Positions 5,796-11,680 of a DNA stretch of 11,680 bases are shown here, in pieces (position 1 is the first letter of the stretch; every line of letters begins with the position of its first letter). The DNA is from an uncultured Alphaproteobacteria bacterium (GTDB lineage Bacteria; Pseudomonadota; Alphaproteobacteria; RF32; CAG-239): positions 1 through 11,680 of the forward strand of contig URWU01000024.1 of NCBI GenBank assembly GCA_900551585.1, in the 5' to 3' direction. Under the pieces are notes generated by a model, which saw only the letters and a program-made list of their open reading frames with translations, had not been told where the DNA came from and did not search any database. The position numbers and the translations under genes are program-made.

Positions 5796-6197
5796 ATGGT
5801 GGAAGTTTTAATCTTAAAAAAGAGAAAAGATTTCGTCAGAGTCGCCTCCAAGGGTTTAAAGATGGTCTCATCCGGTTTAATCCTGCAGGCGGCTCAAAGT
5901 TTATCTGCCGCAGAAGACAATTGCCGGCTGGGCTTTACCGCAACCAAAAAAATCGGCAAAGCACATTTGCGCAACCGTACCAAAAGAAGGCTGCGCGCCG
6001 CCGCCCGCGAGATTTTTCCCAAACATGCTCGGCCGCATACAGATTATGTTTTGATTGGCAGATATAATACCGCCAGCTGCGATTTTTCCGATTTGTGCCA
6101 AAACATGGCCATAGCCTTAAAACGGATAAACAAACTTTTTGCCAAGGAAAATCATGATGAAAAAACTGCTCCGGCAAATTCTGATTCTGTTGGTTAG
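5796..6197 (+). CDS. rnpA: Ribonuclease P protein component
   Basis: This encodes the protein subunit of RNase P, which helps the catalytic RNA bind precursor tRNA and remove its 5' leader. It has 133 residues. It begins with the usual LKKRKDFVRVASKG (residues 7-20) and has LGFTATKKIGKAHLRNRTKR at about 45-64, the conserved RNR basic helix of the family. It continues RLRAAAREIF and ends with a helix around 102-117. The last 14 or so residues are polar and overlap the next gene. The ATG at 5796 has a weak GGAA upstream, 12 bases from the rpmH stop, which suggests coupling. Its 3' end overlaps yidD by 44 bases when yidD starts at 6154. Confidence 0.96.
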   Translation: MVEVLILKKRKDFVRVASKGLKMVSSGLILQAAQSLSAAEDNCRLGFTATKKIGKAHLRNRTKRRLRAAAREIFPKHARPHTDYVLIGRYNTASCDFSDLCQNMAIALKRINKLFAKENHDEKTAPANSDSVG

Positions 6198-6414
6198 GTT
6201 TTACCAAAAATTTCTCTCTCCCCTTTGCCCCGGCGTCTGCCGCTATCAGCCGACCTGTTCTCAGTATATGATTGAGGCGATTCAAACTCATGGAATTTTC
6301 AAAGGAATTTATCTCGGCTGCAAACGCATTTTGCGCTGCCACCCTTGGGGCGGTTCGGGATATGACCCGGTGCCGCCGGCCAAAACAACAAAAAAGCCGC
6401 ATAACAAAAGATAA
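6154..6414 (+). CDS. yidD: Membrane protein insertion efficiency factor YidD
   Basis: This encodes a small membrane-associated protein that assists YidC-dependent insertion of inner-membrane proteins. It has 86 residues from ATG 6154 (MMKKLLRQ); ATG 6157 is equally possible and better spaced (8 bases) from AAGGA at 6144-6148. An amphipathic N-terminal helix (LLRQILILLVRFYQKFLSP) leads into the conserved core: CRYQPTCSQYMIEAI, GIYLGCKRILRCHPWGGSG and YDPVP. The family cysteines are all present. The tail is lysine-rich. The gene overlaps rnpA out of frame. Unlike the usual tight yidD-yidC arrangement, a 251-bp leader follows before yidC. Confidence 0.96.
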   Translation: MMKKLLRQILILLVRFYQKFLSPLCPGVCRYQPTCSQYMIEAIQTHGIFKGIYLGCKRILRCHPWGGSGYDPVPPAKTTKKPHNKR

Positions 6415-6665
6415 AAGCTTGCTTTAAGTGAATAAATATACTAAATAATTAGCCAGATATTAATAACCGCAGCCAGCCGGAAAATTGTTTTTTTATAGAA
6501 GTGTTTATTTCAGAAAAATTCTTTTAACTGGCATGCTGCACAAAAAAATGCACGTCTTTTACTTTAATTAATTGACGTGCTACGCCGGGATTTTTGAGCG
6601 ACGTGTACAACCAGCTACACGAGCAAAAAAATTCCAAGTATGACGTTAATTAAGGAAAGTAAAAG
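6415..6665 (+). promoter_or_regulatory. Structured AT-rich leader of yidC that can mask its RBS
   Basis: This 251-bp spacer between yidD and yidC holds strong dyad structure. The 3' arm 6643-6660 contains the yidC ribosome-binding site AAGGA (6652-6656) and pairs with 6561-6578: 11 pairs including one G-U, an AA/GG internal loop, then 5 more pairs. The two G of AAGGA fall in that internal loop. Part of the same 5' arm (GACGTGC, 6574-6580) can instead pair perfectly with GCACGTC (6550-6556), which would free the RBS. Between the arms, CGTGTA (6602-6607) pairs with TACACG (6616-6621). GACGT occurs three times (6574, 6600, 6642). No convincing promoter was found, though TATACT at 6437-6442 could be a -10. 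No match to a riboswitch class I know. Confidence 0.5.
6485..6571 (+). CDS. Possible leader ORF upstream of yidC
   Basis: An open frame lies between stops at 6464 and 6569. It could start at TTG 6485 (28 codons, preceded by GGAAAA) or at ATG 6533 (12 codons, MLHKKMHVFYFN). It ends at TAA 6569-6571, inside the 5' arm of the stem that masks the yidC RBS. A ribosome ending or pausing here would cover that arm. Its ribosome-binding sites are weak and the region is AT-rich, so it may be chance. It is listed because its position would suit a regulatory leader peptide. Confidence 0.2.
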   Translation: MFFYRSVYFRKILLTGMLHKKMHVFYFN

Positions 6666-8339
6666 ATGAAGGATGATGTAAAGGGACTCTACCTCGCTGT
6701 CTTAGCGGCTTTGGTAATTATTTTTGTAACAAACGCCATTTTCCCGAAGAAAAAAATTGAACCTATGGCACCGGCTCCGGTTGCTGAAGTTCAAAATCAG
6801 GAAACTGTGGCCGATAACAATACGATTGTGATTGATGAAGCCCCGCTTGATAAAACAGCTGTTCTGGCTCAGGATAAAAGAATCAAGATTGTTACACCGT
6901 CCCTGCTCGGCAGTATCCGTGTCAAAGGCGGACGCTTTGATGAATTGTATCTGGATAAATATAAGCAGACTCTGGCTGTTGACAGCCCTGATGTTGAGCT
7001 TTTTGCCCCGGCAAAAACCGAAAAACCTTATTATGCGGAGTTCGGCTGGCTGGCAACAGATAACAAAACCAAAGTTCCTGACAGCAATACCGTCTGGAGC
7101 GTAAAAGGCAATGAGCTCACACCGTCCACCCCGCTGATTATGGAATGGAATAACGGTCAGGGCTTAAAATTCGTCCGCAAAATTGCCGTTGACGAGAACT
7201 ATATGTTCACCATCGACCAAACGGTCGAAAATAATTCTGCCAACCCGGTCACCCTTTATCCTTATGGTCTGATTAAACGTCATCATGACCCCAAAGCCTC
7301 CAGCCGTGCCGTTATCCACGAAGGCATGACCGGTGTTGTTGATTCAAACCTCAAAGAAATCAAATACAGCAAACTTGAAAAAAATGAGCCGGAAAGCTTC
7401 AAAACCACCGGCGGCTGGGCAGGTTTCTCTGACCACTACTGGTTCAGCGCTTTCATTTTGAACAACACTTCCGAAAGCAAAGTCAAGTTCAGCAATACCG
7501 CCCCCAATAATTATCAAACCGATTTTGTCGGCGCACCTGTCACGATTGCTCCGACCTCAGTCGGCACAGACAGCGTCAAACTTTTTGCCGGCGCCAAAGA
7601 AATCAAATTGCTGGATAAATATACCAAACAATTCAATATCGAAAAATTTGACCTCGCTGTCGATTTTGGCTGGTATTACTTCCTGACCAAACCGTTCTTC
7701 TACATTTTGGACTTCTTGTTCCATATCATCGGCAACATGGGTTGGGCTATTTTACTGTTTGCCGCCCTGCTGCGTCTGGCTATGTATCCGATTGCCAGCA
7801 AGTCTTTTGACAGCATGTCGAAAATGAAAAAAGTCCAGCCGAAACTGAAAGAACTTCAGGAGCGCTACGGCGAAGACAAAATGAAACTGCAGCAGGAAAC
7901 AATGCTTCTGTATCGCAAAGAAAAAATCAATCCGGCTGCCGGCTGCCTGCCGATGCTGATTCAAATCCCGGTTTTCTTCTCTTTGTATAAAGTTTTGAAT
8001 ATCTCGATTGAAATCCGCCATGCCCCGTTTATCGGCTGGATTAAAGACTTGTCAGCCCCCGATCCGCTGACTATATCTAAACTGATACATTTGCCGGTTC
8101 CGGGGATGTTAGACGTTGGCGTCTGGCCGATTATCATGGGTATCACCATGTTTATCCAACAGCGTCTCAATCCGGCTCCGACCAACAAAGACCAAGCGCG
8201 TATGTTTATGCTGCTGCCGTTAATCTTTACCTTCATGCTCGGACATTTTGCGTCCGGTCTGGTAATCTACTGGAGTTTGAGCAATATTCTCTCCATTCTG
8301 CAGCAAAAAGCCATCATGCGCAAAAACGGAGTAGACTAA
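6666..8339 (+). CDS. yidC: Membrane protein insertase YidC
   Basis: This encodes the YidC/Oxa1/Alb3 insertase that places and folds inner-membrane proteins, alone or with SecYEG. It has 557 residues. An N-terminal anchor (8-25) is followed by a proline-rich linker and a large periplasmic domain (about 65-330) of the Gram-negative type. The Oxa1 core starts near 340, with GNMGWAILLFAALLRLAMYP (356-375); R370 corresponds to the groove arginine. The cytoplasmic hairpin is MKKVQPKLKELQERYGEDK, then NPAAGCLPMLIQIPVFFSLY, and later helices at about 486-498, 512-528 and 529-545. The C-terminal tail is short (MRKNGVD). AAGGA at 6652-6656 supports ATG 6666; the frame has a stop just upstream (6660-6662). 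Its stop overlaps the engB ATG by one base. Confidence 0.98.
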   Translation: MKDDVKGLYLAVLAALVIIFVTNAIFPKKKIEPMAPAPVAEVQNQETVADNNTIVIDEAPLDKTAVLAQDKRIKIVTPSLLGSIRVKGGRFDELYLDKYKQTLAVDSPDVELFAPAKTEKPYYAEFGWLATDNKTKVPDSNTVWSVKGNELTPSTPLIMEWNNGQGLKFVRKIAVDENYMFTIDQTVENNSANPVTLYPYGLIKRHHDPKASSRAVIHEGMTGVVDSNLKEIKYSKLEKNEPESFKTTGGWAGFSDHYWFSAFILNNTSESKVKFSNTAPNNYQTDFVGAPVTIAPTSVGTDSVKLFAGAKEIKLLDKYTKQFNIEKFDLAVDFGWYYFLTKPFFYILDFLFHIIGNMGWAILLFAALLRLAMYPIASKSFDSMSKMKKVQPKLKELQERYGEDKMKLQQETMLLYRKEKINPAAGCLPMLIQIPVFFSLYKVLNISIEIRHAPFIGWIKDLSAPDPLTISKLIHLPVPGMLDVGVWPIIMGITMFIQQRLNPAPTNKDQARMFMLLPLIFTFMLGHFASGLVIYWSLSNILSILQQKAIMRKNGVD

Positions 8340-8983
8340 TGGATTTTGCCGCACCGGAATATAGTAAAGAACAATTGGACAATGGGCGCGGGCTCTTCAA
8401 ACAGCCCTGCACCTTTGTCCTCGGTGTGGCCAAACTCGAGCAATTGCCGCTGACCGATATGCCGGAAGTTGCTTTTGCCGGCCGTTCCAACGTCGGTAAA
8501 TCGAGCATTATCAACGCCCTCACATCTCAAAAAGCTCTGGCTAAAACCTCCAACACACCGGGACGCACCCAGCAGCTGAACTATTTTAACCTCAATGATA
8601 AAATCCATATTGTCGATTTACCCGGTTATGGTTTTGCCCAGGCACCGGAAGCCATGGTCAAACAATGGCAGCAGTTGATTTTTGCCTATCTGCAAGGCCG
8701 CGTTAATTTGAAACGGGTCTTTCTGTTGATTGATTCGCGCCACGGTCTCAAAAAAGTCGATACCGAAATCATGGATATGCTCGACAAAGCCGCCGTCACT
8801 TATCAGATAGTCCTGACCAAAACCGATAAAATCAGTGCCAAAGCCCTGGAAAAAGTTTTGGCTGAAACCCATGAGGTCATCAAAAAACACGCTGCGGCCT
8901 ATGTTGACATTCTGGCAACCAGCTCTGAAAAAAAACAAGGTCTGGACGAACTGCGCGCCGAGATTTGCAGCCTGACCGCTTGA
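8339..8983 (+). CDS. engB: Ribosome-biogenesis GTPase YsxC/EngB
   Basis: This encodes an essential GTPase of the TrmE-Era-EngA-EngB-Septin group, which acts in assembly of the 50S subunit. It has 214 residues. All G motifs are present: G1 GRSNVGKS (48-55), G2 in TPGRTQ (74-79), G3 DLPGYG (93-98), G4 TKTD (160-163) and G5 around ATSS (193-196). The start ATG overlaps the yidC stop (TAATG), so translation is probably coupled. The order rpmH-rnpA-yidD-yidC-engB is classic for alphaproteobacteria. argB, which often follows there, is absent, and a small membrane ORF on the same strand follows after a gap. Confidence 0.97.
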   Translation: MDFAAPEYSKEQLDNGRGLFKQPCTFVLGVAKLEQLPLTDMPEVAFAGRSNVGKSSIINALTSQKALAKTSNTPGRTQQLNYFNLNDKIHIVDLPGYGFAQAPEAMVKQWQQLIFAYLQGRVNLKRVFLLIDSRHGLKKVDTEIMDMLDKAAVTYQIVLTKTDKISAKALEKVLAETHEVIKKHAAAYVDILATSSEKKQGLDELRAEICSLTA

Positions 8984-9115
8984 GTGTAACAAAAATTTAA
9001 AATGATTTCCCCTTGCCAAACCATCCTTTTGCGGATAGCTTTAACGTATCACCAAACATTATTAGCTTACTAAGACTTTTCCAAATATATTGTATCACCC
9101 TTAAATTTAAGAAAA

Positions 9116-9304
9116 ATGAGAACAAAAAGAACTTATTGGCAGCTGGCTCATCTGATGGTGCTTTTAATTTTGGGCATCTCTGTAATTTGTTTACTGGAAT
9201 CAGAAGTAACACGCCCGTACACCATCGGTTTTCTGGCCATCGGAGTTATTGGGACATTTCTTTCAACAATAGAAAAGAAAACCAAGCCCAAAACAACCGA
9301 TTAA
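9116..9304 (+). CDS. Small two-helix membrane protein, hypothetical
   Basis: This encodes 62 residues of unknown family. Two hydrophobic segments are visible, at about 11-27 (LAHLMVLLILGISVICLL) and 34-51 (RPYTIGFLAIGVIGTFLS). They are flanked by a basic N-terminus (MRTKRTYW) and a lysine-rich C-terminus (KKTKPK). Such a hairpin with basic ends fits a small inner-membrane protein with both termini in the cytoplasm. The ribosome-binding site is weak: the ATG follows a 12-bp palindrome (9100-9111). The other long frame over this stretch begins at a TTG and is less protein-like. It follows engB after 132 bases and may be transcribed separately. Confidence 0.55.
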   Translation: MRTKRTYWQLAHLMVLLILGISVICLLESEVTRPYTIGFLAIGVIGTFLSTIEKKTKPKTTD

Positions 9305-9335
9305 TCCATTTCTGAACTGATACAACACTCTGATT

Positions 9336-9387
9336 AAAAAATCCGCGCCGCCAGTTTTTTCATAAACGCTGACCGCCCGGATTTTTT
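9336..9387. terminator. Possible bidirectional terminator between convergent genes
   Basis: AAAAAATCCG (9336-9345) is the exact reverse complement of CGGATTTTTT (9378-9387), with a 32-base loop. T runs fall on the 3' side for both strands. The long loop makes it weaker than a normal terminator, but it sits exactly between convergent genes. Confidence 0.4.
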
Positions 9388-9417
9388 CTTTTTAAAGAAG
9401 CGCCGACAAAACAAACA

Positions 9418-10146
9418 TCAGGCAAATTTTTTGAAAAAGTCTTTGCGGTTTTTCCGCCCCATACTCCATAAATTGCCGATACCGTTAATCGGCTGAACTT
9501 TATACAAAGACTGAAAATTAAAATCGCGCGACAAAAACAAAGAAGTGGTTTTAGTATAGTTATTCATCGGGCAAAAACCGTAAAAATCAACCTGAATCAA
9601 ATCGGCCTCTTTCAGACAGGCAACGGCTTTGACATATTCCTCACTGGTATTGATACGGTCGCTGTCATCTAAGATAATCATGCCGCCGGGAGCCAGTTTT
9701 TTTACTGCCGCAGCGGCACATTCTGCCCGCCGCTTACCGTCGACCACAATAACATCATAGAGCTCGGAATCCTCAAAAATCGCCTGTTCGTAGATTTCGC
9801 CTTCATCACGCCAGCGGATTGCCAGATTGGTTTCTTTGAACTCGTTGCTCCAGCGCTCAAACCACTCGCGATTGTCCTCAATACTGACAACGGCGGCGGC
9901 ACGGTGAGCCCAGAACTGCGAAGAATAACCGCAGCCGTATTCAAAAATTTTCTTATTCCGATAATCAAACTGCGACAGATATTCAATCGCCGGATAAGTA
10001 TACCAAGGCAAAGGGTTTCCCTCTTTATCGGCGCAGCTTTTTTCATCAATGCTGCGCTCAAGCGCATATTCATTAACCCAGATATCAATAAATTTTTGAA
10101 ATTTGTCACTATACATCTTTATTTCCCAAGCGTTGAAAAATGTCAT
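9418..10146 (-). CDS. Class I SAM-dependent methyltransferase-like protein
   Basis: This encodes a 242-residue protein with a Rossmann-type methyltransferase core. Motif I, the SAM-binding loop, is IFEYGCGYSS (67-76). It is followed by the acidic strand end VVSIEDN (86-92), the strand YDVIVVDG (130-137) and GGMIILDDSD (154-163). The N-terminal part (PWYTYPAIEYLSQFDYRNKK) resembles small-molecule or polysaccharide-associated methyltransferases. The substrate cannot be told and no sugar-biosynthesis genes are nearby. ATG 10146 and ATG 10116 (MYSDKFQKF) are both possible starts; neither has a clear ribosome-binding site. A weak promoter (TTGGGT, 17 bases, TATAGC at 10158-10153) would place transcription near 10146 and so favour 10116. 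It lies alone between convergent and divergent neighbours. Confidence 0.8.
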   Translation of the reverse strand: MTFFNAWEIKMYSDKFQKFIDIWVNEYALERSIDEKSCADKEGNPLPWYTYPAIEYLSQFDYRNKKIFEYGCGYSSQFWAHRAAAVVSIEDNREWFERWSNEFKETNLAIRWRDEGEIYEQAIFEDSELYDVIVVDGKRRAECAAAAVKKLAPGGMIILDDSDRINTSEEYVKAVACLKEADLIQVDFYGFCPMNNYTKTTSLFLSRDFNFQSLYKVQPINGIGNLWSMGRKNRKDFFKKFA

Positions 10147-10162
10147 AGCCGAGCTATATCAT
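10133..10162 (+). promoter_or_regulatory. Candidate promoter of the DUF378 gene
   Basis: TTGAAA (10133-10138) and TATCAT (10157-10162) are separated by 18 bases, each 5 of 6 to consensus. It overlaps the 5' end of the divergent methyltransferase gene and lies 42 bases before the DUF378 start. Confidence 0.4.
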
Positions 10163-10204
10163 AATTAATAGAAATACCCAAATGTTTTTTGAAAGGACAA
10201 AGTC

Positions 10205-10393
10205 ATGAATTTTATTAATAAACTCTCACAAATTTTAGTAATTATCGGTGGTTTGAACTGGGGAATGGTCGGCTTGTTTGACTTCAACCTCGTCACCTGG
10301 TTGTTCGGTGCCACGGTCTTCACGCCGATTACTTATATTCTGGTCGGTCTGGCTGCCTTGGTTTTGATGTTTATGCCAAGCAAAATCGGCTAA
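10205..10393 (+). CDS. DUF378 (YuzA-like) small membrane protein
   Basis: This encodes a 62-residue inner-membrane protein of the DUF378 family, function unknown. The hallmark is near the N-terminus: INKLSQILVIIGGLNWGMVG (residues 4-23), with the conserved GxLNWG pattern, then LFDFNLVTWLFG. A second hydrophobic segment, ITYILVGLAALVLMFM (about 42-57), completes a two-helix hairpin. Length is typical. AAGGA (10193-10197) seven bases before the ATG supports the start. It is divergent from the methyltransferase and convergent with holA, with a large hairpin after its stop. Confidence 0.88.
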   Translation: MNFINKLSQILVIIGGLNWGMVGLFDFNLVTWLFGATVFTPITYILVGLAALVLMFMPSKIG

Positions 10394-10418
10394 TATCCAT
10401 AGGAATCAAAAGTTACAA

Positions 10419-10451
10419 CAGAGTGGTTTCCTTAACACGGAAATCACTCTG
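10419..10451. terminator. Long hairpin between the DUF378 gene and holA
   Basis: CAGAGTGGTTTCC (10419-10431) pairs with GGAAATCACTCTG (10439-10451) over 13 pairs, one of them G-U, around a seven-base loop. The outer AGGAAT/ATTCCT (10401-10406 and 10453-10458) can extend it. No T run follows on the plus strand, and the minus-strand flank is only moderately T-rich, so it may end transcription inefficiently or protect the 3' ends of both convergent mRNAs. Confidence 0.5.
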
Positions 10452-10459
10452 AATTCCTG

Positions 10460-11494
10460 TCAGGCAACTTTTGCCAGCCGGGCTGCAGCAGAAGATATCT
10501 GCATAATCGTATAAGACACGATTTCCTCAACCGGCATATTGGTTGTTTTGCAATCACGTTCAGCTTTATAAAGAAGCTCCAAAACGGAAAAAAGACGGTC
10601 TTTGGTCCAGATGGAAACCTGCCTCTTAAAGCTGCTTTCACGAAAAAAAATAACCCGCGGCGTCAGCTTATACATCACCTTGTCAGTCGATTCGCCTTTT
10701 TCGGTAAATCCTTTAGCGGTGAGAAGTTTGTTGAAATGATAAGAAATCGACCGCACGATTGAAATCGGCTCCGTTCCTTCATTGACAAGTTTGCGGAAAG
10801 ACTTCAAAGCTTTTTCACTCTGCCCGGAAGCAGCAAAATAACAGACATCATCGCTGCTGGAACTGGACTGATCGCTGATGCAGTTCTGCACATCTTCCGT
10901 CGACACATTTTTCTTGTCGCCCATATAAGTAATCAGTTTGTCAATCTCACCGAGATTGGTTTTGCGGTCATTGGAAAGACGCGAACAGAGCAGCTGCAAA
11001 GCCTCATTGTTAATCGTCAGCCCGTTTTCAATAAACATAGCCCGCGCGGTGCTGAAAATATCTTCATCACGATCTTCATAACAGGCAATCAGCCCCATAT
11101 CATCGCGTTCTTCAGCCAAAGCAACCAATGAAGATTTTTTATTCAGCGAAGTTGAAGAAATCACCACCAAAGTATCGGTTTTTGAATCATCAAACATCGC
11201 TTTGAGATGCTTGGTCAGATTATTGTCAGCGTCTTTAACAATAATCACGCGGCGGCCGCCCATCAAAGACTGGCTGGAATATTCGGCAAACAAAGTGCTG
11301 ATTTCGGCATTAACATCGGCACCGTTCAGATAAACGACGCTGAACGGATCATATAAATCCGCAGAAACCGTCTGCACCAGTTTTTTGACATATTCATTGA
11401 CCAAACCGTCATTGCTGCCATAAACCACAAACCCTTTAATCTGCGGCTCCGGCTTTTTCAGATATTTATCAATTTGAGCCTGCTTATAAATCAC
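10460..11494 (-). CDS. holA: DNA polymerase III subunit delta
   Basis: This encodes the delta subunit of the clamp loader, the AAA+-fold protein that opens the sliding clamp for loading onto DNA. It has 344 residues, the normal length. The N-terminal domain includes GFVVYGSNDGLVNEYVKKLV (residues 21-40), DPFSVVYLNGADV and the strand RRVIIVKDADN (81-91). Middle helices include ALQLLCSRLSNDRKTNLGEI (residues 163-182), and the C-terminal collar domain has EPISIVRSISYHFNKLL. Like other delta subunits it lacks a working Walker A motif. The start is GTG 11494, with AAGGA (11507-11503) eight bases before it. That GTG overlaps the stop of the upstream lptE-like gene (GTGA), so the two are likely coupled. 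Confidence 0.95.
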   Translation of the reverse strand: MIYKQAQIDKYLKKPEPQIKGFVVYGSNDGLVNEYVKKLVQTVSADLYDPFSVVYLNGADVNAEISTLFAEYSSQSLMGGRRVIIVKDADNNLTKHLKAMFDDSKTDTLVVISSTSLNKKSSLVALAEERDDMGLIACYEDRDEDIFSTARAMFIENGLTINNEALQLLCSRLSNDRKTNLGEIDKLITYMGDKKNVSTEDVQNCISDQSSSSSDDVCYFAASGQSEKALKSFRKLVNEGTEPISIVRSISYHFNKLLTAKGFTEKGESTDKVMYKLTPRVIFFRESSFKRQVSIWTKDRLFSVLELLYKAERDCKTTNMPVEEIVSYTIMQISSAAARLAKVA

Positions 11495-11634
11495 TGCGGG
11501 GTTCCTTGCTTAAAGTAAGAATGGAAATAAGCGCCGATTCGCAGGGCAATATCATTGGCAATGATTTTAGCGGCATTTTCTTCAGTCTTTTTCCGCGCCG
11601 TCGTTGTTGAATAAGGATTAGCCAGAATATCATA
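11491..11634 (-). CDS. lptE: LPS-assembly lipoprotein LptE, C-terminal end (partial)
   Basis: This is an open frame entering from the right edge and ending at TGA 11493-11491. The 47 visible residues begin YDILANPYSTTTARKKTEEN and continue AAKIIANDIALRIGAYFHSY, then FKQGTPQ. The YDIL-x-x-PYSTTTAR pattern followed by a helix ending in ANDIALRIGAYF matches the C-terminus of alphaproteobacterial LptE. LptE is the outer-membrane lipoprotein that plugs LptD for lipopolysaccharide export. The lptE-holA order is also typical of alphaproteobacteria. The N-terminus lies beyond the window. It overlaps holA by GTGA. Identification rests on a short piece and on context. Confidence 0.75.
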   Translation of the reverse strand, partial: YDILANPYSTTTARKKTEENAAKIIANDIALRIGAYFHSYFKQGTPQ

Positions 11635-11635
11635 G

Positions 11636-11680
11636 CTGTCTCTTATACACATCTCCGAGCCCACGAGACGGAGCTACATC
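11636..11680 (-). other. Untrimmed Nextera adapter plus i7 index
   Basis: From 11636 the sequence is the reverse complement of the same Nextera read-2 adapter, beginning CTGTCTCTTATACACATCT. It is followed by GGAGCTAC (11670-11677), which fits an eight-base i7 index, and ATC, the start of the P7 flow-cell sequence. None of this is genomic. Confidence 0.96.

Noticed and set aside
5935..6402. 155-codon minus-strand frame over rnpA and yidD
   Set aside because: It is antisense to two confidently identified, conserved genes and has no family features.
9013..9315. 100-codon plus-strand frame after engB
   Set aside because: It starts at TTG without a ribosome-binding site and has no domain-like pattern; the overlapping 62-residue frame has a clear two-helix membrane layout.
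1..11680. Terminal inverted repeats resembling a transposon (about 31 bp at each end, containing a Tn5 mosaic end)
   Set aside because: They are the Illumina Nextera adapter in both orientations, with an index on the right; no transposase lies in the window.

Overview
The window is an assembled fragment of a bacterial chromosome, most likely from an alphaproteobacterium. The evidence is the alphaproteobacterial-type DnaB and L28, two UPF0260 (YcgN-like) proteins, the rpmH-rnpA-yidD-yidC-engB cluster, and an lptE-holA pair at the right edge. Composition is moderately AT-rich, especially between genes. No transposase, phage gene, integrase or CRISPR array was seen. Both ends carry untrimmed Illumina Nextera adapter (1-31 and 11636-11680), so the genomic insert is only about 32-11635.

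Layout, left to right. At 32-133 (-) is the 5' end of an unknown small membrane protein. An AT-rich gap follows, then tRNA-Arg(CCG) on the minus strand with its terminator. On the plus strand come rpmB (L28), with promoter and terminator, and dnaB. Three tandem DnaA-box-like 9-mers precede the dnaB promoter. A cysteine-rich 106-residue orphan converges on dnaB with no gap between the stop codons. A compact divergent region then leads to three tightly packed genes: two tandem UPF0260 paralogues overlapping by ATGA, and a YgjP-type zinc metallopeptidase. A Bax-inhibitor-1-family membrane protein follows with its own promoter and terminator.

The core of the window is the ribosome and membrane-insertion cluster: rpmH (L34), rnpA (RNase P protein), yidD, yidC and engB. 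rpmH has a good promoter and a hairpin-rich leader. yidC is separated from yidD by an unusual 251-bp AT-rich leader. That leader can form two mutually exclusive pairings, one of which folds the yidC ribosome-binding site into a long stem, and it contains a possible short upstream ORF. This is the most interesting signal here.

After engB come a small two-helix membrane protein, a convergent SAM-methyltransferase-like gene (-), a DUF378 small membrane protein (+), and holA (DNA polymerase III delta, -). holA overlaps the 3' end of an lptE-like gene by GTGA. Replication (dnaB, holA), translation (rpmB, rpmH, rnpA, engB, tRNA-Arg) and envelope biogenesis (yidC, yidD, lptE) dominate, so this is a housekeeping region. 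The accessory-looking genes are the Cys-rich orphan, the methyltransferase and the small membrane ORFs.
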